Shown here: piece after piece, positions 9,704-18,509 of the stretch
How positions within the stretch are numbered: position 1 is the stretch's first letter
Layout: every line of letters starts with the position of its first letter
Assembly: GCA_039105265.1 (NCBI GenBank)
Contig: JAPFFF010000002.1
Coordinates: forward strand, 8,184,001 to 8,248,000
Direction: 5' to 3'
Source of the DNA: Tritrichomonas musculus
Taxonomy: Eukaryota; Parabasalia; Tritrichomonadida; Tritrichomonadidae
Length of the DNA stretch: 64,000 nt
Position numbers and translations under genes: made by a program
Notes under the pieces: model-generated
Told to the model about the DNA's origin: nothing
The model's input: only the letters and a program-made list of their open reading frames with translations
Database searches by the model: none

Positions 9704-11827
9704 ATGAATCTTCAAGAATACATTGAACAAAAGAAAATTATTCAAAAAAATCTTCTGGAATTTATTGAGAAAGATGAAGATACTGAAGCAATTTATCAAA
9801 ATCTGCTTCAGTGCTTTAAGGATATGAAAATTCTCGAAGATCAATATGAAATTAAATCAACTCTCTACATAATTTCTAACATAGCAAACAATCATCATCG
9901 AGACCTTGATTTTTTCAACAAGCTGGAAAAAGTTTTACTTTTTTTTAAAGATTCAATGAAAAACAAATTTACAAGTGTACAAATATACGACATTTTCCAA
10001 TCCAACAACAGGATACTTCTTTTTCTTCTTCAAGAAGGGATACTTACCATAACCGAGCAATCAATTTACAGCTTCTTAGAAAATAATCCATTTAATCAAA
10101 CAAAGTATCTTGTTTATTTTTTGCCAGAAATAAAACAGTTTTTCCCCAATGGTTTTAATGGAATTCCATATCTCAATGAATACCAGCCTTTTTATGAGAA
10201 ACTTCCTGATCATTTCGACGAAAAACGAAAAATTGGAGAAAATGACACTTTTTTATGTGAAGTGATACGAAAAGATTCAATAGAACAGTTCATTACATAT
10301 GTTAAAACGACCAATTTAGAATTGAATTCACGAATTGAAGAATCAATATATGAAACGAACACGAACTTTTTGAATGAAAAACCGACATTAATTGAATATG
10401 CATCATTTTTCGGTTCTATTCAAATTTTCAGATATTTACATTTGAATGAAATTGAATTGAGGCCAATTCTATGGTCATACGGAATACACGGAGACAATCC
10501 AGAAATTCTTCATTTTTTAGAAGAGAAAAAACTCATCTCACAACCGCAAATAACCGAAAAACCAATTCAATCGAGTGATGAAAGCGAAGAAGAAAATTTT
10601 GATTTTTTAAATACTTTACAACTCTTTGAAAAAGTGGAAGAATTTTCATATCAAGACTGTTTGAAAGAAGCGGTTAAATGTCATCACAACGAAATTGCAA
10701 ATTACATTCTAACGAATTACTTAGAAGGAAGTGACATAAGTTTATTTGATTTTGATGAAAACATCACTAGTTATGGCTTTCATTTTTATAATTTTTTGAT
10801 GTTGAAAAATGATGCTGATTTTGTGAAAAATGAATGGTTGCTTTCTTATGCCAGCCAGTTCGACCATTACAAAATTGTTGACTTTTTAATAAAGACAAAA
10901 AATATAACAACAATACAATCAACAATTCCAAATAATTTTTTTTTTTTCATTGTGTTTCAATTTTTTTTTATTTTTAAAATTTTTTTTTTTTTTTGTGAAA
11001 TTTTGTTTCAATTTTTGAATACGAATCCGTTATATTTAGCTGCTAAAAACAATCACAATGATGTCATTAATCTATTGTTTACAATTCCCAATATTTCAAT
11101 TGGCTACGGTTTCTTTGAAAATTGTAACAAATTGACTCACATCACAATTCCTTCTTCAGTGACAAAAATTGGCGACAAAGCCTTCAAGCAATGCACGTCA
11201 CTGAGGGAAGTTACCATTCCTGAGTCAGTCGTTGAAATGGGAGGAAGTTGCTTTAAAGAATGCTATTCTTTAATTAAAGTGTCACTTTTTTGTCAAATAA
11301 CAGAAATTAAGACTTATTCTTTTTCTGAATGTAATTCATTGAAAAAGTTGGATTTGCCGTTATCGGTCACAAAAATTGGAACAAATGCTTTTGAGGGTTG
11401 CGAGTCACTTTTTGAATTGACCATTCCTTTATCGGTAACCGAAATTGGCGTTGATGCATTTAAAGGCTGCATATCTTTGGAAAAAGTGACAATTCCGGCG
11501 GTTAGAGTTATTTCTAAGAATTGCTTTGAAGGATGCTCTCATTTGAAAAAAGCGGTTATTCCAAATTCAGTTGTTTCTATCAGAAATGAAGCTTTTTTCG
11601 ATTGCTTCTCATTGAGCGAAGTTGTCATTCCCGATTCAGTGAGCCATATTGGAAGCAGCGCTTTTGCTGGCTGCTGCTCATTGACAGAGGTTGTGATTCC
11701 TACTTCGGTGAACTCTCTTGGTTTTGGAGTGTTTGATAGATGCCAAAATTTGAGAAAAATTACATTGAAAAAATCTTTGTTGAATTACTTGCAGATTAAT
11801 CAGAATATCGAATTTACTTTTCTGTAA
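9704..11827 (+). CDS. Ankyrin (DUF3447-type) / BspA-like leucine-rich repeat fusion protein
   Basis: Starting at the ATG at 9704 (MNLQEYIEQKK) gives 707 residues and matches the start of the paralogue near 46675 (MNIEQYLDKI). An in-frame ATG at 9659 adds 15 residues with no paralogue support. Residues 1-400 are the ankyrin-type N-terminal region common in Trichomonas (IGENDTFLCEVIRKD, SIYETNTNFL, LIEYASFFGSIQIF, AVKCHHNEIANYI). Residues about 409-442 are a Phe-rich stretch encoded by long T-runs. A last ankyrin unit (NPLYLAAKNNHNDVINLLF) leads into about 9 BspA-type LRR_5 repeats (ITIPSSVTKIGDKAFKQC). BspA-like proteins are often surface-linked in trichomonads, but no signal peptide or TM helix is seen here. 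The same fusion, broken, lies at 34539-37109. Confidence 0.8.
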   Translation: MNLQEYIEQKKIIQKNLLEFIEKDEDTEAIYQNLLQCFKDMKILEDQYEIKSTLYIISNIANNHHRDLDFFNKLEKVLLFFKDSMKNKFTSVQIYDIFQSNNRILLFLLQEGILTITEQSIYSFLENNPFNQTKYLVYFLPEIKQFFPNGFNGIPYLNEYQPFYEKLPDHFDEKRKIGENDTFLCEVIRKDSIEQFITYVKTTNLELNSRIEESIYETNTNFLNEKPTLIEYASFFGSIQIFRYLHLNEIELRPILWSYGIHGDNPEILHFLEEKKLISQPQITEKPIQSSDESEEENFDFLNTLQLFEKVEEFSYQDCLKEAVKCHHNEIANYILTNYLEGSDISLFDFDENITSYGFHFYNFLMLKNDADFVKNEWLLSYASQFDHYKIVDFLIKTKNITTIQSTIPNNFFFFIVFQFFFIFKIFFFFCEILFQFLNTNPLYLAAKNNHNDVINLLFTIPNISIGYGFFENCNKLTHITIPSSVTKIGDKAFKQCTSLREVTIPESVVEMGGSCFKECYSLIKVSLFCQITEIKTYSFSECNSLKKLDLPLSVTKIGTNAFEGCESLFELTIPLSVTEIGVDAFKGCISLEKVTIPAVRVISKNCFEGCSHLKKAVIPNSVVSIRNEAFFDCFSLSEVVIPDSVSHIGSSAFAGCCSLTEVVIPTSVNSLGFGVFDRCQNLRKITLKKSLLNYLQINQNIEFTFL
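10930..11025 (+). repeat. T-rich tract inside the ankyrin-LRR gene
   Basis: Several runs of 8-13 T lie in the coding frame and encode a Phe/Ile-rich peptide between two ankyrin units. The reading frame stays open. The tract sits where related loci carry stop-containing filler. Confidence 0.7.
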
Positions 11828-13144
11828 TTGATATTAATATATAATAATACTAATAAAAAATAAAAAATAAATCAGAATTATATTATGTTTAACAAAATAT
11901 TTATGTTTATTATTCTAAGTTTTTATTTCAATTTTCTTCTGAAAAAGTTTGCCTTATTGAAAAATAACGAAAAATACGTTTCGATCTTAAACTCAAAATA
12001 TCAACAGATCGAATTTTTCATAAATTCTCAAGAAGACCGCTTGACAGCTCATTTCAAAGAGTTAATTTACTTCAACATAATAAATTACACATAATTTTTG
12101 CATTTCTGTATTGAATATTTTTTGTATTGGTTTTAGAGGAAATCTTCAAGTAGACTTGTTATTCTCCGATTATCGAGATCGATAATTGATTGACTTTTTA
12201 ATATCGATACATAAATATGCACAGATTCTCGAGATCGATTTCAGAGATCGAGAATTTTTTTTCTCAGCTTTTGATATCAGAATTTTCAATTAAACTTTTT
12301 GATAAATATATGATCGTATTTAAATCTCAAATATTTCTGAAAAAAGAATGTATTTTTTTGATTTTAATCTTAAAATAAACATCAATACATTCTATTATTT
12401 ATTTTTAGATATAATAAAATCACAAATGCCAATTATAAAAAAAGATAAATCTGTTTGAGATCTCGAGATCTCGGTAATTGATATCAAGTTTACAATTATT
12501 TTTATATCACATTTCATATCGGATATCTTGATAATCGATAATCTCGATATCAGATTTGTAAACTGATAATCGAGTATCAGATGTAAAAAAGTGACGTTTT
12601 TGATATCGATTCTCAAAATAACAAGTCTATCTTCAAGTACATGAAGTAAATATTTTATAGGTATCAATTCAAAAGTAAAATCAAAATAAAGAATAATAAA
12701 TCATTAATATTTATTTTATCTTTTTGAGTTTTATCTGAATTTGACAAGAATCTGCTAAGATAAATTCATTTTTAAAAATGGCGGTTATAATGTCAAAAGA
12801 AAAAATCCATTTATGTTTTTTTGCCCAATAAAATTATCTTGGGCAAAACAGTCAAATGGCTAAATAAATACCCGCAAACATCATTTGTGATGGTTTATTC
12901 ATTTTTTCAATAAGGTTCATACCAAAAATTCTTAATCATTGGATGAAAAAAAGACATATTTGATGAATAAAACTCTCATTTAATTAACCAACACTTCCTC
13001 TTTTCCTTTCTTTTCTTTTTTGACCATTTCTGAATGAATAAAAAAAAATAAATTATTAATAATTGGAATAACTAAAAAAAAAAAAAAATTAATATACTTT
13101 AATCAACTATATATTTATACAAAAAATATGATCTAAATGTATGC
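11828..13144. other. Gene-free region containing an inverted-repeat element
   Basis: No convincing gene is present. Short ORFs at 11885-12094 and 12395-12667 lack family signal; the second lies inside the repeat element at 12144-12637. The remainder is AT-rich with a homopolymer A run near 13075. Confidence 0.5.
12144..12637. repeat. Element with inverted termini and many GATC/ATCGAT palindromes (MITE-like)
   Basis: The left end CTTCAAG-TAGACTTGTTATT (12144-12163) is mirrored at the right end by AATAACAAGTCTA-TCTTCAAG (12617-12637). The interior has repeated palindromic words (CGAGATCGATAAT, GATATC, CTCGAG, ATCGAT), concentrated at 12165-12255 and 12460-12610 and nearly absent outside. Together these suggest a roughly 0.5-kb non-coding element able to fold into long hairpins. 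Confidence 0.55.
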
Positions 13145-13549
13145 TTACTGTGATTGATTATTTAATTGAAATAGATTATTTAAATAATCTAAATACAATG
13201 AGTTACCACTTTGAATATTATTTTGATTGCTTAATACTATTGAAATAACAGGATCTGGCTCTTCTTGCTCAATTGGTTGAGCAATATCATCTTCGTCATC
13301 AGTAGAAATACTTTCTTGGTCATTGATGTATATTTCTGCGCTTTCATTATTTTTACAACAACGCGATTGTTGCTTTCTCTGTTCAAAAAGTTTTATATGA
13401 ATTTTCCTTCTCATCTTACTTATAATTTGTTGCTTTTGGTTTGAAGACATATTGATTTTTTCTTCTTGGTTCATGTCAAAACACGCAATATCATCTCCAA
13501 CTTGAAGGACTATTTTTTTTATTCTTCTTTCAAGTTTTTTCCTTCCCAT
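13145..13549 (-). CDS. Hypothetical small basic/acidic protein
   Basis: This is a 134-residue ORF with a strongly basic start (MGRKKLERRIKKIVLQVG), a basic segment (KMRRKIHIKLFEQRKQQSRCC) and an acidic middle (STDDEDDIAQPIEQEEPDP). No domain is recognised. The ATG at 13549 is preceded by a TCACA initiator 12 nt upstream, which supports a real transcript. Charge segregation suggests a nuclear or RNA/chromatin-associated protein, but that is a guess. Confidence 0.55.
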   Translation of the reverse strand: MGRKKLERRIKKIVLQVGDDIACFDMNQEEKINMSSNQKQQIISKMRRKIHIKLFEQRKQQSRCCKNNESAEIYINDQESISTDDEDDIAQPIEQEEPDPVISIVLSNQNNIQSGNSLYLDYLNNLFQLNNQSQ

Positions 13550-14825
13550 TTTATAATATGTGAAAGATCAGCTTTTTGAATGCTTCATTAACAAAAATTG
13601 AATTATAATAAAATTTTAAATTTGAATGCATTTATTTTGTTTGACCATATTGTTGATTTGGTTTAAAGACAAATATATATATATGAATAAATAAAAATAA
13701 TTTGCCCATTTAATAAAATAAAATTATTTAGATTTCTTTCTTTTTTTTTGAAATTGACTGATTTATAAAATATTTAAAATAATTATTAGTAATATTCAAC
13801 ACAAATGTGAAATTATATTTCATTAAATTCGTTAAAAAAACCAAGATATTCTCTATTTATAGAAAACGTGCTTCTATACAATATTTTGAACGTATATAAT
13901 ACAGAAATTGCGTTGTAATTAGAAAAAGTTATAAATCAATCAAATTTTTTATATACAAAAATAACATCGGAATCAATTCATGAAAATAAACAAAAGAAAT
14001 CAAATTTCCTTAATTATTCCAAATTTGCCTTTTTCAAAAAAAAAAAAAAAAATTTTATTTGCCCATTAATAAAAAAATACTGATTTTTTCTAATAACTAA
14101 ATAATAATATATAAATATTTTAAATACATTTTATTAAATAAATAATAAAAAAATATAATACCAATTATTTCCATACTTTTTTAATTTAATGAAAAGATAT
14201 GTCTTTATTTATTTAATCCAAAATTGAATATAAAACTTTAATAGTTGACTTTTTGAATTATTATTTTATTTTTTATTTAAAATTCTGATATTTTTATTTT
14301 TCCACATAATATAATACAATCATTTTATCTTTAAAAAAATATAATAAACTTGAATTTATTTTTATAAATATAATTATATAAAGATATTTAAATTATATAT
14401 ATATTTCAATTATTTAATAATACATTATCTAACTCATTTTTTTTTCGTTTTAATCTTTTCTTTTTTTTTTTTTTTTTTTTGCCTATTTTTTGTCTATTAG
14501 ATTGTAATACGATATATGAGATTACGGTAGAATGACAATTTTCTAAAATTTGAAAATTCCTTTTAGTATACTTGGTAAAGATAAAATATTCAATCCGTTT
14601 AATTGCTCTTTTTTATTTTCTTGTGCGATAGAATATTATATTTCAAATATTATTTTTTTTTGTTAACTAGTCAAAATACTCCTTTTATACCAAACTAAAA
14701 TTATTACCACATGAATCATCAAATAAATAAATACGAAACAAAAATTTTGTAAAAAAATTTTTTTATCTAATATAAATTAAAACAAAACAAAAAAATAAAT
14801 AAAGAAAAATAAGAGAAATTAACTT
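13550..14825. other. AT-rich gene-free region
   Basis: 1.28 kb with several long A or T runs (for example about 20 T at 14460-14480) and a GACTTTTTGAA word at about 14247-14257. No ORF or RNA gene was recognised. Confidence 0.5.
13559..13563 (-). promoter_or_regulatory. Initiator (TCACA) of the small hypothetical gene
   Basis: The minus strand reads TTTCACATAT, with TCACA fitting TCAYW. The +1 A at 13561 is 12 nt from the ATG at 13549. Confidence 0.5.
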
Positions 14826-16370
14826 TCATTTTTTCTTTTTGATCATTCTCTGTCCGATTGCAAGCGCTTCTTCAATTTTTGCAATATTAGTCCTAATTTT
14901 ATCCAAATGCTCAACTGTTTCTTTATCTTGCTCCTTTTTTCTATAATCAAAATCATCTAAAATTGCTTCCGATGGTTTTGGACGTGGTGGATGATACATA
15001 CTTCTTACTTTTGTATCAACAATAATTTGCTTATCTGCATCATCCTCGAATTCTTCTTCTTCCTCCTCAAATTCTACTTCCTGGCTTACCTGATCATTTT
15101 TCTGTTCTGTTTCATTTTTGCTTTCCTCAGCATCGTCGTAGGAAGCCACAATTCGATACGGTAAATTTAGCTCAGAAAATAAATCATTGAATTTTGAATT
15201 AACGTCTTCCATCAAAAGTCGAATTTTATCGACGACAGTCTCAAAGATAGAAACGCCGTAAACCATCTGCCTCAATTCAGTCAGTTGTATGAAGAGATCC
15301 TTACGCGCATTTTGGATAGTGTTGGTGTAGGCCATTGGGTGAGGAACAACGTCCATAAAAAAATTATAAATTGACCTTTCAAGGTGAATTATTCCATATG
15401 AAAAATCCGAAGCTCTTGAATGAAGCTTCCTCGCTTTTCTCGCAATGGAAAGAGCTACTGAGTAGGCCCTGTTCATAGAGCCAATCGGAACATTCGCTTG
15501 CGGTGAAACAAAAAACGATGAAACCGTTTTCTTCATGAATTGTGATATGAAAAATATACGTGATGAAATTAGGGAATTTAAAGGAATGATGCCGTCCATC
15601 GAAACTCTGTTAAATTCGCCTAAAAAGGAATCCCATTGCTCAATAAACTGTAGACCAAGCTTGCTTACTGCATGAGTTGGTCTTAGATCTGACCCAACGT
15701 TTTTATTACCTCCATTATTTTGAGTTATTTCAGTATCGTTTTTTTCTGTTGATATTTGGTCGTTAGCGTTTTCTTGATTTTGTGTGTCTGTATTGGAATT
15801 TTGGTTATTGTCATTGTTATTATTATTATTATTGTTGTTGCTATCATTATTGCGGATTTTACGTCTTGCTGACGATGATCGAGCTGGAGGATTAAAAGTT
15901 GGTGGGCGAGGTTGATGCGATGCTTGGCTCATTTTACGTGGATTTCCTCGTGTTGGACGTGCATTATTAAAAACCATTTTTGATAATCGAAAAAAATCGG
16001 CTAATTGACTTTCAGCATGAAGGAATTCTGTCAAAAGCTGTGGATTCGTGAGACTAACAAAACATTTTGATGCTAAATCATGCACAGCTGCGGAAAGATT
16101 TTGCCAACTTTGACGTGATGGACCTAGCTTTTGTGTTGACGAAAAATAATTTTGATGATCTATTGGTACAATTTTTTTTCCTCTTAAATTCGTGCGATTA
16201 TCATTTTTATTTTTTGTATTTGAGTTATTATTTTGGTTTCGATTAAAACGTGAAAAAAAACTATTATTTGTTTTTCCTGAATTGATATTATTATTCGATT
16301 GACCGCGAGTACTGACTTTAATAACTGGAATGGACTGTGAAAAACGAGAACCACTATTATTTTGATTCAT
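14826..16370 (-). CDS. Hypothetical Asn-rich, helical protein
   Basis: 514 residues from the ATG at 16370 (MNQNNSGSRFSQSIP); an in-frame TTG just upstream is not used. The first 60 or so residues and residues about 175-225 are Asn/Ser-rich and probably disordered, with a poly-Asn run. Two helical blocks stand out: about 80-140 (WQNLSAAVHDLASKCFVSL) and about 230-410 (LGLQFIEQWDSFLGEFNRV, ARKARKLHSRASDFSYGIIH). A Glu-rich acidic stretch (EVEFEEEEEEFEDD) and a final coiled-coil-prone segment with a KKKK end follow. I recognise no family; a cytoskeletal or scaffold role is possible. It is divergent from the kinase at 16809. Confidence 0.75.
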   Translation of the reverse strand: MNQNNSGSRFSQSIPVIKVSTRGQSNNNINSGKTNNSFFSRFNRNQNNNSNTKNKNDNRTNLRGKKIVPIDHQNYFSSTQKLGPSRQSWQNLSAAVHDLASKCFVSLTNPQLLTEFLHAESQLADFFRLSKMVFNNARPTRGNPRKMSQASHQPRPPTFNPPARSSSARRKIRNNDSNNNNNNNNNDNNQNSNTDTQNQENANDQISTEKNDTEITQNNGGNKNVGSDLRPTHAVSKLGLQFIEQWDSFLGEFNRVSMDGIIPLNSLISSRIFFISQFMKKTVSSFFVSPQANVPIGSMNRAYSVALSIARKARKLHSRASDFSYGIIHLERSIYNFFMDVVPHPMAYTNTIQNARKDLFIQLTELRQMVYGVSIFETVVDKIRLLMEDVNSKFNDLFSELNLPYRIVASYDDAEESKNETEQKNDQVSQEVEFEEEEEEFEDDADKQIIVDTKVRSMYHPPRPKPSEAILDDFDYRKKEQDKETVEHLDKIRTNIAKIEEALAIGQRMIKKKK

Positions 16371-16808
16371 GTTTTTCAAATTTTATAATATCTTTTGGGG
16401 ATTTTATAGAAAAAGCTACAATGACAATTGTAATTTTAAACAAATATGGAAAAAGTAAAATTGCTAAAAATCTCATATACGTTAAATAAAAGCAAAATAA
16501 CGATCTAAGCTTTTAACATTTTTTTTAGATTATTTATTAATATTTTATAAATATTAGTTTTATATATATACAATTATAAAAATATTAACTAAAAACTATA
16601 TATAAATATGAATAAATTTATTTCAATTTAATCTATTATAAAATATAAACAATTCAATTTTCTCAACCAAAGATTTTTTATATGTGACTTTTTGATATAA
16701 AAATCTCTCAATTATCCACAATTAAATTTTACAAAAAATTAAAAATCTCTCAAATATCCACTATAAAATTTTCAAAAAAAAAAATGAAATCTCATTTAAA
16801 TAAGGAAC
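16371..16808. other. Divergent promoter region between hypothetical and kinase genes
   Basis: 438 AT-rich bases with a GACTTTTTGAT word near 16686 and a repeated phrase AAATCTCTCAA at about 16700 and 16742, both followed by ATCCAC. No gene is seen. Confidence 0.5.
16794..16798 (+). promoter_or_regulatory. Initiator (TCATT) of the CK2-like kinase gene
   Basis: TCATTT lies about 13 nt before the ATG at 16809 and fits TCAYW. It supports that ATG over the in-frame ATG at 16824. Confidence 0.5.
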
Positions 16809-17780
16809 ATGATATTCCTTAGAATGAAAAACTCTTTGTCATCAAAAAGAAAGAAATCAAATAAAAAATCACAAGACCAAATAGAAGATGATTTTGATCC
16901 AAACCCGATGCTGAACGAAAATGGTATAAGATCAGATAAGCTCATTGGAAAAGGACATTTTTCAAATGTATACAGTGGATATTATCATGATAAAACACCA
17001 GTTGCAATAAAAATTATAAAAAGAGGCAATGACAGAACTGAAGAAAATGAATTAGAAATACTCAAGAAGCTGAAAGGAAAAAAACATATTGTTCAACTAT
17101 ACGATGGATTTATTGAACAAGAACACGCAATATTCGTCTTTGAGAAGATTGATTCTCTATCTGAGAATGAAATTCTATCAAAACGCCTAACTATTGAGCA
17201 AATTAGATTTTACCTTAAATGTGTTCTTGAAGCACTCAGAGAGGCACACAGGATGAGCATTATACATCGAGATCTAAGATTCCAAAACGTATTAGTAAAT
17301 AAAAAATTTGATAACGTTACAGTAATAGACTGGGGCTGCGGAACCAAAATAAGTAGTACAATGAGCTCTTCTGCAGGGTCAAGATCAACACGATCTCCTG
17401 AAATGCTGATGGGATATAATAATTATGAAACAAAAGGAGATGTTTGGTCAGTCGGAGCACTTATTCTTTATATACTCACAGATGGCAATATTCCATGGGA
17501 TGCAAAAAATACCAAAGATGCATTTATTAAAATGGCGAAATATTTTGGTGCGCAAAATATATTAAATCTTGAAGAAACCCTTCACATAGACTTCTATGCT
17601 AAAAAGCTTCATAAACATATAAACGATGAAGTCATTCCAATATCATCAACATTTTCACCAAAATATGCTGACCTTAACAATAAAGATTTGATTGATTTAA
17701 TCAACAAGTGCTTCATCCTCGATTATCGTTTGCGTCCAAAGGCATCTGATCTTCTCGATCATGAATTTTTTAAAGCATGA
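16809..17780 (+). CDS. CK2-alpha-like serine/threonine kinase
   Basis: This 323-residue single-domain kinase has a basic N-terminus (SSKRKKSNKK). The glycine loop is LIGKGHFSNVY, the ATP-binding lysine is Lys68 in PVAIKIIK, and the metal-binding motif is DWG (Asp174) instead of DFG, as in CK2 alpha. The catalytic loop reads HRDLRFQN with Asp155 and Asn160; the usual Lys two residues after the Asp is Arg157. RSPEML replaces APE, and the end has RLRPKASDLLDHEFF. CK2 kinases are acidophilic and usually constitutively active. The relation to CK2 rests mainly on DWG and general similarity, so a divergent CMGC kinase is the safe call. Confidence 0.85.
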   Translation: MIFLRMKNSLSSKRKKSNKKSQDQIEDDFDPNPMLNENGIRSDKLIGKGHFSNVYSGYYHDKTPVAIKIIKRGNDRTEENELEILKKLKGKKHIVQLYDGFIEQEHAIFVFEKIDSLSENEILSKRLTIEQIRFYLKCVLEALREAHRMSIIHRDLRFQNVLVNKKFDNVTVIDWGCGTKISSTMSSSAGSRSTRSPEMLMGYNNYETKGDVWSVGALILYILTDGNIPWDAKNTKDAFIKMAKYFGAQNILNLEETLHIDFYAKKLHKHINDEVIPISSTFSPKYADLNNKDLIDLINKCFILDYRLRPKASDLLDHEFFKA

Positions 17781-18509
17781 ATCAAAATAACTTTTTGACT
17801 TGCTTTATCTGATATTTTAATGTTTAGAAACAATAACTATTTGAAAAATACTAATGTTTGATCAGCTATCGTAATGTTTTTTAGATATAATTTTTCTATT
17901 TTTTTTGAAAAATTTAATAAAGTTTAGTTTAACTTATATTGTTTAAATCATTTAGTTTAATTTTTTTATTTATTATTATTAATATTTATAAAATTGTAAA
18001 GTTATTTTACTATCACTTCTTTCAATTAAATTTAAATGTAATGATTCAAATTTTCAATTAATTGAAAAAATTTATTCAATTTGAATAATTATTTATTAAT
18101 TCTAGTTTCCTTTAAAAACAAATTGTCTAATTAAGCTCTTTCCATTTCCTTAATAATGTAATTATTTGATATGAGATAGATTCAATCAATTGATTACTAT
18201 AACTTTTTAAATAATGAAAATTTTAAATCACACAAAATTCGGTTCAACCATTCAAAGTTGTAAATCAAAATAGTTCCATTCTCAAAAATTGAAATAAGAG
18301 TTATTTGAAGGATATATATATATATATAATTACTCCTTTTGTTTTGCATTGATGATAAAACCATATATCAACCAGCCAATTTTATAGTTCAAAAAAAGAT
18401 GAAATACCAAAAAAGGGTTCTATATTAAATTCTTTCAAAAACTACTGTTTATTTAACCCGCTATATTTAAAAATTCAATACCATTTCAATTTTAAGTTAT
18501 TGTTTTCTA
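17781..18509 (+). other. Intergenic, no gene seen
   Basis: 729 AT-rich bases upstream of the surface protein. An AACTTTTTGAC word lies at about 17789-17799, an AT dinucleotide run near 18310, and a TCAAT word shortly before the ATG at 18510. Confidence 0.5.

Noticed and set aside
11885-12094. 69-codon ORF after the ankyrin-LRR gene
   Set aside because: Short, no family signal and not conserved in the paralogue region.
12395-12667. 90-codon minus-strand ORF
   Set aside because: It lies inside the inverted-repeat element, is built from ATCGAT-type palindromes and has no domain.
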